Assembly (NCBI GenBank): GCA_963169875.1
Contig: CAUJEL010000131.1
Location: forward strand, 1 to 64,000
DNA from: Candidatus Zhuqueibacterota bacterium
GTDB lineage: Bacteria; Zhuqueibacterota; Zhuqueibacteria; Residuimicrobiales; Residuimicrobiaceae
Direction: 5' to 3'
Length of the DNA stretch: 64,000 nt
In this document: piece after piece, positions 52,916 to 60,720 of the stretch
Position numbering within the stretch: the stretch's first letter is position 1
Layout: the number at the start of each line of letters is the position of its first letter
Notes under the pieces: model-generated
Seen by the model: the letters and a program-made list of their open reading frames with translations, nothing else
What the model was told of the DNA's origin: nothing
Databases searched by the model: none
Position numbers and translations under genes: made by a program

Positions 52916-55261
52916 ATGTCAGCAGACGCAGATGTATTTATTTGTTACAACCACAAAGATAGAGAAGAAGTTCATCAAATTGTTTCGATAATTAAAAATA
53001 ATTGCAAAGTTGGGGTGTGGTTTGATGAAGAAGATGCACATAAAAAAACGGGATGGATCGCCCAGGTCGAAGAGAAGCTTCGCAAATCCAAGATATTCTT
53101 GATTATTTATGGGCCGAGTGGACTCGGAGAGTATCAAAAAATCGAACGAGATGCTGCAATTGAACTGAACAAGCAGAACAACAATACTCCGATCATCGTG
53201 GGCATAGCTCTACAGGCGACGAAAAAAGAATCCATTCCAACGTTCGCCTATCATTATCCTATCATATTTAAAGAAAACGACAGCGCTTTTGTGGCAGAGT
53301 TAAAAAAAACATGTGATTTGGTAAAAAGCCCTCGTAATAAATCATTGCATCATTATTGGGATGGAGGAATCTTATATTGTAATTTTGATAAATTTTCAAT
53401 GGCCAAGATCGGCACACAAGAAAAAATGACCCTGTTCCTGCAGCACCATGTCGAAAGTTTCCTTCGAAATGTTCCATATGATAAATATGTCGATTTAAGA
53501 GAAGGTGAGGCACTGATATTTTTAAGGAAGCCTGATGATATAAACCAACGAGATGTATTAAGGCGATTATTATTCTTTGGTTTGGGATTACAGTTATCAG
53601 CCTCCACCAATGAATTCTTTATTGGTATTACCTTGCATACAGGACGAGATGCGGTATTTTTGGCGGTAGGTGGCAGTAAAACCCTTACAGGTGTATCCCT
53701 GTCTGAGGCGAGGAGATACATGTCGTTCTCAAATGGAAGGCATTTCTTAATTTCCAGCGATGCACACAAAATACTGGAACATGATTTGCACCCCTCCTCC
53801 ACGGCAAAAAGTAATTTCGCCGACCTCTTTGGAGACGAATTTTCAAAATTTCCAGATTATCCAAAGCTCGAAGGTGAATTCGATTGCAAGGAATTTGTTT
53901 TTCATGATCGCCATAGGCGCAAAGTTTCATTGCATAATCTCTCGTTTCAGAAACAGGATTGCATGATAGGCGATCCCAATTTGCCGAATTATCTGGTAGC
54001 CATCGAGTTTCGTGATAGAAGCCGCGAGTTAAAGCGAGGCCAGGTTTTTATAGAAAGATTAATAGCGGCGGATAGTGTGTTTCTAATTGGTCTTACGGGT
54101 GAATTGACTAAGGATTTTTTGAAATTTGCCCATGAGGAAAGGCTAAAAGAAAATAAAAGTTTTTGGAACAGCATATCTATCATCTTCCCGAGTGAAGATA
54201 CGATCAGGCGCATCCACGAACCTCGGCCTATCGAAGAACGTATTAAAAAATGGCAAGACGGCCGCCGGACAACCTTCAGTTATCTGTATTCATTAGGTCC
54301 GGAACACCTGGACAAATGGAAGTGCCTTGAATTTGATGGCAATTTGCCATTCACAGGTGATCAAATTGTTGATAATGGCATTAGCTCCATACGAATCTCA
54401 CCCGTACTTCCCGGCACTGACATGAGGAAATCTTACAATACGGAAATATTTCAAGACACGCCTGCTTTTGACCTCCTCTCCCAATCGTTTGAGGAAATCC
54501 GAAAACATTCAAAACCTTATGTAGAATGGATTGTCCACGGAGACTTTGATATCGACACAAAAAGACTGAAATACGCGGGTGTGGTTCGCCTCGAAGAAAT
54601 TAGCAATCTCGAACAAAACCGGCAGCGCATCATATGCCAACCTATTGCTCTGGTCATCCTGCATGGTAGAAAAAGTGGCCAGAAAAAAATATATTTGCAA
54701 AAGCGGACAGAATTTAATTCTACGAGCGATATCGGCAAATATTCAAATATTGCGGGGAGGGTCACTGATAAAGATTTAATTGATTCGTTCAAAAATAAAT
54801 TTCCAAAGGCAAAAATTGCGAAAATTATTCACGAATCAGATAATTATATAAAGTTACCAAGTGACGGTTACACAGAAAAATTGATGGCTGAACTTGAACT
54901 TGGATCAAATAAATATCTTCCCGATGAAATGTGGAAACTTGCCGCGCAACGCGAAATTCAGGAAGAGCTTGGATTGATCGTTGATGTCAGCAGGCTAATA
55001 CATCATACGAATATCTATCATCAAAGACAAGACCGGCAAAGTGCCCAGCTATTTCATATCTTTTCACTGGAACTTAAACTGGATAACGACCCGGAAATTA
55101 ACCAGATCGTAAAATTTCGCCCGAACGCCAGTTTAGAACCTTTTACCTTGGCAGATATTGAAAATTTATGGAAGACTAACCAACTCAATTCACTGCTTCA
55201 GGTCCACTTAAAGGATCTATTTATACCGATTTATCAACAGATCATTGGAATCCAAGATTAA
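52916..55261 (+). CDS. TIR / nucleotide-cyclase-like / Nudix multidomain protein
   Basis: The product is 781 residues. Residues 5-130 are a TIR domain (ADVFICYNHKDREEV, GWIAQVEEKLRKSKIFLIIY, GPSGLGEYQKIERDA); Glu77 is a candidate catalytic residue of NAD-cleaving TIRs. Residues 150-290 resemble a class III nucleotide-cyclase fold (ILYCNFDKFS, LREGEALIFL, IGITLHTGRDAVFL, GVSLSEARRYMSFSNGRHFLIS), but the first metal Asp appears as Asn155. Residues 330-575 are unassigned. Residues 577-781 are a Nudix hydrolase with the box core REIQEELGL (679-687) and Glu671 seven residues before it; the usual leading Gly is not in place. GGGAG precedes the ATG. It is the first gene of a four-gene operon. It could make and destroy an ADP-ribose-type nucleotide, by inference. 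Confidence 0.82.
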   Translation: MSADADVFICYNHKDREEVHQIVSIIKNNCKVGVWFDEEDAHKKTGWIAQVEEKLRKSKIFLIIYGPSGLGEYQKIERDAAIELNKQNNNTPIIVGIALQATKKESIPTFAYHYPIIFKENDSAFVAELKKTCDLVKSPRNKSLHHYWDGGILYCNFDKFSMAKIGTQEKMTLFLQHHVESFLRNVPYDKYVDLREGEALIFLRKPDDINQRDVLRRLLFFGLGLQLSASTNEFFIGITLHTGRDAVFLAVGGSKTLTGVSLSEARRYMSFSNGRHFLISSDAHKILEHDLHPSSTAKSNFADLFGDEFSKFPDYPKLEGEFDCKEFVFHDRHRRKVSLHNLSFQKQDCMIGDPNLPNYLVAIEFRDRSRELKRGQVFIERLIAADSVFLIGLTGELTKDFLKFAHEERLKENKSFWNSISIIFPSEDTIRRIHEPRPIEERIKKWQDGRRTTFSYLYSLGPEHLDKWKCLEFDGNLPFTGDQIVDNGISSIRISPVLPGTDMRKSYNTEIFQDTPAFDLLSQSFEEIRKHSKPYVEWIVHGDFDIDTKRLKYAGVVRLEEISNLEQNRQRIICQPIALVILHGRKSGQKKIYLQKRTEFNSTSDIGKYSNIAGRVTDKDLIDSFKNKFPKAKIAKIIHESDNYIKLPSDGYTEKLMAELELGSNKYLPDEMWKLAAQREIQEELGLIVDVSRLIHHTNIYHQRQDRQSAQLFHIFSLELKLDNDPEINQIVKFRPNASLEPFTLADIENLWKTNQLNSLLQVHLKDLFIPIYQQIIGIQD

Positions 55262-55266
55262 GCAGA

Positions 55267-56715
55267 ATGGAATTCTTCCCTGGATTACATATTAACTCTG
55301 AGCTGATCATCGAGCCCATAACCATTAAAGGCACTAAACCTGCTTTTAGTTATCCTTTCACTCTGCTGGACGTTTATCCCCTCATACCATCCCTCAGGAT
55401 GCAGGAAGTAATGAAAATCGTCCTGGCGAGATTGGACCGCTTGCATGCAAAATTGGAGCACAGGACGGGACAAATGCCCAAATCCCCTCTCGGAGGTTTC
55501 CTTAAGCACGACGCGGGCATACTGTTTTTTCATCTTTTCAATCCAACCAAACCCCTCAAAACAACAATTGATTCTTCTGATTTAAATCCTTTTGATTTTG
55601 ACCATCGTCAACATATCTACCCTTATTCCTTTGAGCATGCCTCCCCAGCGAAAATAGTGCATTCCATGTACTGGATAGATTGCAATCTGAAAACTCAAAT
55701 AGAGAGCATCGGAATCAAAAACAACCTTCCCAAAGGATTAATCATTGAACTGGTTGAATCAGCGCTACATTTCTATTCACTTTTGATCAAAATGAATGAT
55801 TATGAGCTGGCGCGACGCATGAATTTTAATTTCTCGATTTTTCTTCAAGACAGGATCGTCGAAGTGATCTTTGGTGAACTGGTAAAAATGGATCAAGAGA
55901 CGCTGTGGTTACGCGGCAAACTGTCCAATGAAATTGCATTACAATACCTTAAAAATTTTTCTTCCCTGGACGGATCAAAACTCCTGGAAATGAGCGCGTT
56001 CATGGGCGTAGTCTGGTATTCGACTGCTGAGATACAAAACGATTTTCTATCCCAAACTGCTGCAGGACTGCAAAGAGTGGAAGAACAATTTCATAAAAAA
56101 CGACATGTTTGGGCTATCAATGATTACAGCCTTTTTTTATCTGATCTCGAATCCTGCGCCAACGGCTCTATCACGGTGATACTGGATGATAATGGAGAAA
56201 CCGTATTCGATCTCGCTCTCTTCCAACTCATCCATACAATGTATCCTCAACTGAAAATCTCTTTTATTGTGAATCAATTCCCGATTAGTAATAATATTTC
56301 TATCGAGATTTTTAACGCAATCTTGGAAGATCCATTTTTTTCGCAACTGAAGCATTCAATTGTGGAAAGTCAAATAAAAATATTTATAGAAAAGCAGCTA
56401 TTCAGATCATTCGAAATCGATTTGTTGCAGACTCAAACGCGCGCCATTCTGGATCGATCAGATATTGTCTATATCAAAGGCGCTAATTTTTTTGAAACCT
56501 TTCAGTTGGAGAACTCAAAACGATACCATTGTTTTACCGTATGGGGCGAAGGAAGTGAACGATTAACCGGTTTTTCTGAAGGCGAGGGGGTTTTTGTGCG
56601 GTTGAATCCGGGTGAGCTCGGATTCAGAGTTGCAAACACAGCCGAGAAACTGACCTTAAAAGATATCATAGCTAAAAGGATGATGAATGAAAAAACAAGC
56701 CCTTCTCATAATTGA
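55267..56715 (+). CDS. DUF89/ARMT1-like metal-dependent phosphatase-fold protein
   Basis: This 482-residue protein has a helical N-terminal half and a C-terminal half resembling the DUF89 damage-control phosphatase fold. It has SITVILDDNGETVFDLALF (301-319, the Asp-Asn metal motif), then FIVNQFPISNNIS (333-345), then SDIVYIKGANFFET (398-411, the KGxxNxE-like motif). In DUF89 enzymes these motifs bind a divalent metal and a sugar phosphate. The Asp expected near residue 344 appears to be Asn, which may alter catalysis. It begins 5 bases after the TIR-Nudix stop and overlaps the next gene by 29 bases. A phosphosugar product of ADP-ribose breakdown is one possible substrate (inference). Confidence 0.72.
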   Translation: MEFFPGLHINSELIIEPITIKGTKPAFSYPFTLLDVYPLIPSLRMQEVMKIVLARLDRLHAKLEHRTGQMPKSPLGGFLKHDAGILFFHLFNPTKPLKTTIDSSDLNPFDFDHRQHIYPYSFEHASPAKIVHSMYWIDCNLKTQIESIGIKNNLPKGLIIELVESALHFYSLLIKMNDYELARRMNFNFSIFLQDRIVEVIFGELVKMDQETLWLRGKLSNEIALQYLKNFSSLDGSKLLEMSAFMGVVWYSTAEIQNDFLSQTAAGLQRVEEQFHKKRHVWAINDYSLFLSDLESCANGSITVILDDNGETVFDLALFQLIHTMYPQLKISFIVNQFPISNNISIEIFNAILEDPFFSQLKHSIVESQIKIFIEKQLFRSFEIDLLQTQTRAILDRSDIVYIKGANFFETFQLENSKRYHCFTVWGEGSERLTGFSEGEGVFVRLNPGELGFRVANTAEKLTLKDIIAKRMMNEKTSPSHN

Positions 56716-57226
56716 CATGCAAAAAGATCTTTGCTACGACAAGAGGAGACACAAAAAAGTAGTCAAGCTCTTACCGCATTTGCAAACTGCAATCCAACAC
56801 GCAGACGAGAATGGATTTGCTATTTATTATATTTGTTTTGAATTGAAACCGGATGACATTCAATTTAAGCGATATGGTGACCAGTATTGTATTGAAGGCA
56901 CTCCTGGCGCAGAGATCATCGATGAATTGCAGCCGGTGAAAGGCACCATTATAAAAAAAAGAAAACATAGCGCTTTCTTTGAAACAGAACTCGACGATTT
57001 GCTCAAACAATCAAAAATTGATAAAATTTATATGACGGGGATGCAGACACAATTGTGTATCATGACGACAGCCGCAGATGCCTCTTTTCGCGGCTACGAC
57101 GTCAGCGTAATAGCTGACTGCGTACTTTCGACCAGAGAAAAAAACAAGACTTGGGCGCTTAATTGGATTGACAAACATGTTGGTAAGGTCATCACCTTGG
57201 ACGAATTCTGCAGTGGTTCAGTATGA
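56687..57226 (+). CDS. isochorismatase-fold cysteine hydrolase
   Basis: The 179-residue protein has the complete Asp-Lys-Cys triad of the isochorismatase/nicotinamidase superfamily: Asp10 in LLIIDMQKD, Lys93 in KKRKHSAFFET and Cys124 in TGMQTQLCIMTTAADASFRGY. YCIEGTPGAEI (67-77) is the shared substrate-loop motif. The DxHxxxH metal site of true nicotinamidases is not visible, so amide specificity is open. AAGGA lies six bases before the ATG. It overlaps the genes on both sides (29 and 4 bases), showing tight coupling. Hydrolysis of nicotinamide or another small amide from the TIR reaction is an inference. Confidence 0.85.
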   Translation: MKKQALLIIDMQKDLCYDKRRHKKVVKLLPHLQTAIQHADENGFAIYYICFELKPDDIQFKRYGDQYCIEGTPGAEIIDELQPVKGTIIKKRKHSAFFETELDDLLKQSKIDKIYMTGMQTQLCIMTTAADASFRGYDVSVIADCVLSTREKNKTWALNWIDKHVGKVITLDEFCSGSV

Positions 57227-58236
57227 ATCACAAAATTGAATTGGCACATGGCGATGGCTGTCGAGCAACCTTGGAATTCGTTAAAAATGAGATTTTAGCG
57301 CGTTTCTCAAATCCTATCCTGGATCCATGTGACGACAGCAGTATTATCGATATTACATCCAAAGAAATCGCGGCAACAACGGATTCATACATTGTTGATC
57401 CGATCATCTTCCCGGGCGGCGATATTGGCAAATTGTCCATGTGTGGGACTATCAATGATCTGGTCGCATCTGGCGCCAAACCTCTGTACATCACACTTGG
57501 TTTGGTTCTGGTGGAAGGTATCGAATGGCATCAGGTTAGCACTATTTTAGACTCGATCAACCAGGTTATCACTGAAGCAAACGTGAAGATTATAGCCGGC
57601 GATACGAAAGTGCTGCCCAAACAATACCAGGGCAGCATAATCATCAATACAACCGGGATAGGAATCCCCGTTCAGCAAGGCAAGTATTATCAAGTCTCGC
57701 AAGCGCAGACTGGTGATGACGTCATAATTACAGGTACGATTGCAGATCATGGTCTAGCGGTGATCTCTGCACGCGAGGGTCTGGGTTTTGAACAAAAGAT
57801 CAAGTCTGATTGCGCACATCTCGATGAGTTGCTTCTACCCATTTTAACTCAAGAGAATGGCATAACCTGTATGCGCGATCCAACACGTGGTGGGATTTCC
57901 AATGCGTTGATTGATATTGCCGAATCTTCTCAAAAACAAATTGAAATTGATTGGGATTTGATTCCGATTCAACCAGAGACAAAATTTGGTTGTGAAATGC
58001 TTGGAATTGACCCCCTCTTTTTAGCCAATGAAGGGAAAATGATCATCGTGACAAATAGTAATTACTCCGCTTCATTGCTGAAACAGATCAGAGCACATCC
58101 ACTCGGTGTTGCGAGCGCTTTGATTGGTAAAGTTAAAAAGAAAACCGATACCGGCATGGATTTGCTCATGGTAAAAGGCAGAAAAAAAATAAATATTCAG
58201 CGGACCTGGGGGATGCCGATACCCCGGTTATGCTGA
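57223..58236 (+). CDS. hypE: HypE-type carbamoyl dehydratase homologue
   Basis: This 337-residue protein is similar along its whole length to HypE: IELAHGDGCRAT at the start, TDSYIVDPIIFPGGDIGKLSMCGTINDLVASGAKP (53-87), IAGDTKVLPKQ, RDPTRGGISNALIDIAE and NEGKMIIVT. It ends PIPRLC, matching the conserved Pro-Arg-Ile-Cys tail whose Cys is carbamoylated by HypF and dehydrated to thiocyanate during NiFe-hydrogenase maturation. The N-terminal GSGG loop reads GDGC. No hypC, D, F or hydrogenase gene is in the window. It is the last gene of the TIR-Nudix operon (ATGA overlap), so a role outside hydrogenase assembly is likely. Confidence 0.88.
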   Translation: MNHKIELAHGDGCRATLEFVKNEILARFSNPILDPCDDSSIIDITSKEIAATTDSYIVDPIIFPGGDIGKLSMCGTINDLVASGAKPLYITLGLVLVEGIEWHQVSTILDSINQVITEANVKIIAGDTKVLPKQYQGSIIINTTGIGIPVQQGKYYQVSQAQTGDDVIITGTIADHGLAVISAREGLGFEQKIKSDCAHLDELLLPILTQENGITCMRDPTRGGISNALIDIAESSQKQIEIDWDLIPIQPETKFGCEMLGIDPLFLANEGKMIIVTNSNYSASLLKQIRAHPLGVASALIGKVKKKTDTGMDLLMVKGRKKINIQRTWGMPIPRLC

Positions 58237-58343
58237 TCGAGAGTCAATTTGGATGGATCCCTATTCTCTCTTTTCTTTTTTCACAAGCAGATTTTGCGGA
58301 TAAATGATCGGCAAAATGAACCGGCTTAGGTATTGATACACCA

Positions 58344-58649
58344 TTAGTCGGCTGAGGTCTTGAATACATGTTCCAATTTGGGGGGCACATCTGATATTAC
58401 CACAATTTCTTCATTCAGCGCCGTCTCAATCTTGACAATGGTTTTAAGCGTAAGATTGGCGTTGGCCGCTAAGATTTTGCACAACTGTGATTCTTTCATC
58501 CCCAATTGTTGCGCAAATTCCTTCTGCGTCAGATTGCGCTGCTTCAACAACCGGTAGATTTTATCCGCGATTTCTTTTTGTTTTCTGACCAATGTTTTGG
58601 TCGCGGGGGAAACAGTGTCGAGCAATTTGCCGAACTTGGATTTTGCCAT
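58344..58649 (-). CDS. XRE-family antitoxin-like regulator
   Basis: The product is about 101 residues. An N-terminal helical arm is followed by a helix-turn-helix at about 42-95: LLKQRNLTQKEFAQQLGMKESQLCKILAANANLTLKTIVKIETAL, then a short acidic tail. This is the layout of HigA-type antitoxins that follow their toxin. The ATG at 58649 begins one base after a stop codon of a decayed upstream frame, matching a toxin-antitoxin operon whose toxin is broken. Upstream TTG (58661) is an alternative start. Confidence 0.75.
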   Translation of the reverse strand: MAKSKFGKLLDTVSPATKTLVRKQKEIADKIYRLLKQRNLTQKEFAQQLGMKESQLCKILAANANLTLKTIVKIETALNEEIVVISDVPPKLEHVFKTSAD

Positions 58650-58650
58650 A

Positions 58651-58920
58651 CTAATCTTCAACTGTAAAATAAAAGTTGCCTTTCAGAGTAGTACCGGAAA
58701 TGATCAATTCCCGGGTACGGATTCTTTCATCAATTTGCGCCAACAATTCGTCAAGTTTTGATGAGTGGATACTTCTTTACCACCCAGGAATTTGTCCAAT
58801 TCTATTTCAAGCCAGCAAAACCTTTTCGAGCTTTCTGAAAGCAACTCTAAAAAAGAAAAAATCCGTGGACATAAACGATTACTCTGCACAATTTCTTTGA
58901 CTTGGTAAAACTAAATGGTT
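58651..58920 (-). pseudogene. decayed small gene upstream of the antitoxin
   Basis: Two minus-strand frames each look coding in part. One gives CPRIFSFLELLSESSKRF and WLEIELDKFLGGKEVSTHQN, ending at a stop near 58704. The other continues as SKLDELLAQIDERIRTREL and IISGTTLKGNFYFTVED, ending one base before the antitoxin ATG. A frameshift joining them would give one small protein in the toxin position. The family is not recognised. Confidence 0.4.
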
Positions 58921-58964
58921 AAATTTAGCCAGATAACAGCGCGAATGATAGCATCATTCGTTTG

Positions 58965-58988
58965 ACGCCTCTGCGCATGCAGGGGCGT
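58965..58988. repeat. short hairpin in intergenic region
   Basis: ACGCCTCTGC pairs with GCAGGGGCGT (one wobble) around a 4-base loop, with TTTCTATTT to the right. It could be a weak plus-strand terminator, but no plus-strand gene ends close by. Confidence 0.35.
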
Positions 58989-59038
58989 TTCTATTTCATG
59001 TTTATGTAAAATTTATCCTATTCCAGCAGTGTCAGGAG

Positions 59039-59117
59039 GTGCCCAAAATGCACCATCCAAGCGCCCTCAGAGAGGGGTAATATTCAACTGCCCGCACCCG
59101 GTGCACTTTTGGTGCCC
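59039..59117. repeat. imperfect inverted repeat 3' of the CBM gene
   Basis: GGTGCCCAAAATGCACC (59039-59055) and GGTGCACTTTTGGTGCCC (59100-59117) are imperfect inverted copies around a 44-base centre. No T-run follows on the minus strand, so a simple terminator is unlikely. It may be a tiny repeat element. Confidence 0.4.
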
Positions 59118-59142
59118 TTTTAAAGAATAGCACAACTCGTCA

Positions 59143-60681
59143 TTATCTGACCATTACTATTTTTTTTGTTATTGAAAAAATGTCTGTGTTGAGTCGATAA
59201 AAATAAATGCCTGTTGCAAGGATCTGTTGATTGGAATCACGTCCATCCCAGACCAATGTGTATTCACCGGCATTCTGGTGTCCATGGGCCAACGTTTTGA
59301 CCTTTTTACCCTCCATATTGAAAACGCTCAAATCTATAGTTTGAGAATTCATGAGTGAATAGCGGATCGTTGTTGTTGGATTTGCTGGATTGGGATAATT
59401 CTGCTCAAGTTTATACGACACCACCTGCGAATTTTGCCTGGCATTTGTGTGAGTTGGAGAAGACTTTTCGATCAGCACGACGTCATCAATCCACACCTCG
59501 CCCGTTTGCGAGCCTAGTTGGAAATTGAACTTGTTATTTGCGATTATATCCGGCGTTGTTTTAAAATCAATCACCGTTTGTATCCAATTGCCAGTCAGAT
59601 TTATCGTATGATCAAGTCCTGCGACTGACCAATCCCATTCATTCTTGCCAATAGAAGCCTTTATCCAGGGTATAGTTCCCTTGCTTTTAAATTGCAGCCG
59701 ATATTCCGTATCTGGTTTTAGTATTGAAAGATACTGCTTCACCTGCACCCTATATGGATGATAATTTGAATCGGACGCAAGTTGGGAAATGTGAACATAT
59801 AATTCACTGTTCTGATACTGCCAGGCTGCAGCGCATCCATCGTGAATTTCAAGAAACCATCGGTCGCGACCATTGCTAAAATCACCATTGACCAACAAGT
59901 TTTCATGAACAAGAAGAGCAGGATCCAGGGTATGATCGCCTTGGAACGGAGGGGGATTTTCATGAACTATGGTATACGGTATGGTGATTAAATTAAAAGC
60001 CTGCCACTCCGGTTTGACAAATTTGAACCTGCCTATGCCGATATCTGTATTGGTCTTAAAATTGTCCCAAACGGCGGTGATGGATTTCCACCAGTCAGCG
60101 CCTACGTTGAGCAAATAGCGCGCCTGCTCCCTGTCATCGACACCCGCGGCATTATCTAAAATCAGTCGTGCTTGCACGGTGACAAACCAGCCGGCAATCG
60201 AGTCCTTGGGCAAAGTAGTTCGCCCCTTATTCGGCCAAAAATGAAAATTGTAGCCATCACCCGCCTTGACCGAGATCCCGCCGTCTGCTTCTACACGGTA
60301 ATCAGCCGCTTTGCTCGTATTACCGGCAAAATCCTCAACATATGCCAAGCCAAACACTTTAACATCATTTTGTAACTGATGCCATTGATGATCCGTTCCG
60401 CTTAGATACCAGGTTTCCATGTTTTTCAAATGAACCCGGGTGTTGCGGGCCGGATTACCATTAGACCACTCGTAAACTTGACCCCATCCGGTCATTGCTG
60501 TCCAGCCGACAGGGCAAATGGTGGTTCCCAGACGAGGCCCCCAAAACCAGGTAAATGAATCAGGAACGCCGTGAGGATAGCCCTCATGCGGAAAACGCAT
60601 ATCCTGAATGATATCATTAAGCGAATTTTGCGCATTAACAAATTGTAATAAGCCAAGAATCAACAGGATCGCAATTTTCAT
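59143..60681 (-). CDS. secreted carbohydrate-binding-like protein with T9SS sorting domain
   Basis: The 512-residue protein has a signal peptide (MKIAILLILGLLQFVNAQ). The N-terminal domain (about 20-260) is rich in Trp, Gly and Asn and of unknown family. Residues 265-405 form a CBM4/9-like jelly-roll (LLVNGDFSNGRDRWFLEIHDG ... QLGSQTGEVWIDDVVLIEK). The final 85 residues are a T9SS sorting domain (LEQNYPNPANPTTTIRYSL, LATGIYFYRLNTD). It would bind or process a polysaccharide outside the cell. Base composition is intermediate between the core genes and the AT-rich island. Confidence 0.8.
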   Translation of the reverse strand: MKIAILLILGLLQFVNAQNSLNDIIQDMRFPHEGYPHGVPDSFTWFWGPRLGTTICPVGWTAMTGWGQVYEWSNGNPARNTRVHLKNMETWYLSGTDHQWHQLQNDVKVFGLAYVEDFAGNTSKAADYRVEADGGISVKAGDGYNFHFWPNKGRTTLPKDSIAGWFVTVQARLILDNAAGVDDREQARYLLNVGADWWKSITAVWDNFKTNTDIGIGRFKFVKPEWQAFNLITIPYTIVHENPPPFQGDHTLDPALLVHENLLVNGDFSNGRDRWFLEIHDGCAAAWQYQNSELYVHISQLASDSNYHPYRVQVKQYLSILKPDTEYRLQFKSKGTIPWIKASIGKNEWDWSVAGLDHTINLTGNWIQTVIDFKTTPDIIANNKFNFQLGSQTGEVWIDDVVLIEKSSPTHTNARQNSQVVSYKLEQNYPNPANPTTTIRYSLMNSQTIDLSVFNMEGKKVKTLAHGHQNAGEYTLVWDGRDSNQQILATGIYFYRLNTDIFSITKKIVMVR

Positions 60682-60720
60682 CGATTGTCCTCCCCGAATT
60701 TAAATAAAATTAATCGATAA

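Noticed and set aside
52916-58236. Thoeris-like system
   Set aside because: A TIR protein is present, but no ThsA-type SIR2/SLOG effector or other known Thoeris partner is seen, and the other genes do not match.
57223-58236. selenophosphate synthetase or AIR synthetase
   Set aside because: The fold is shared, but the motifs around the FPGGDIGKLSMCGTINDL block and the terminal PRLC match HypE specifically.
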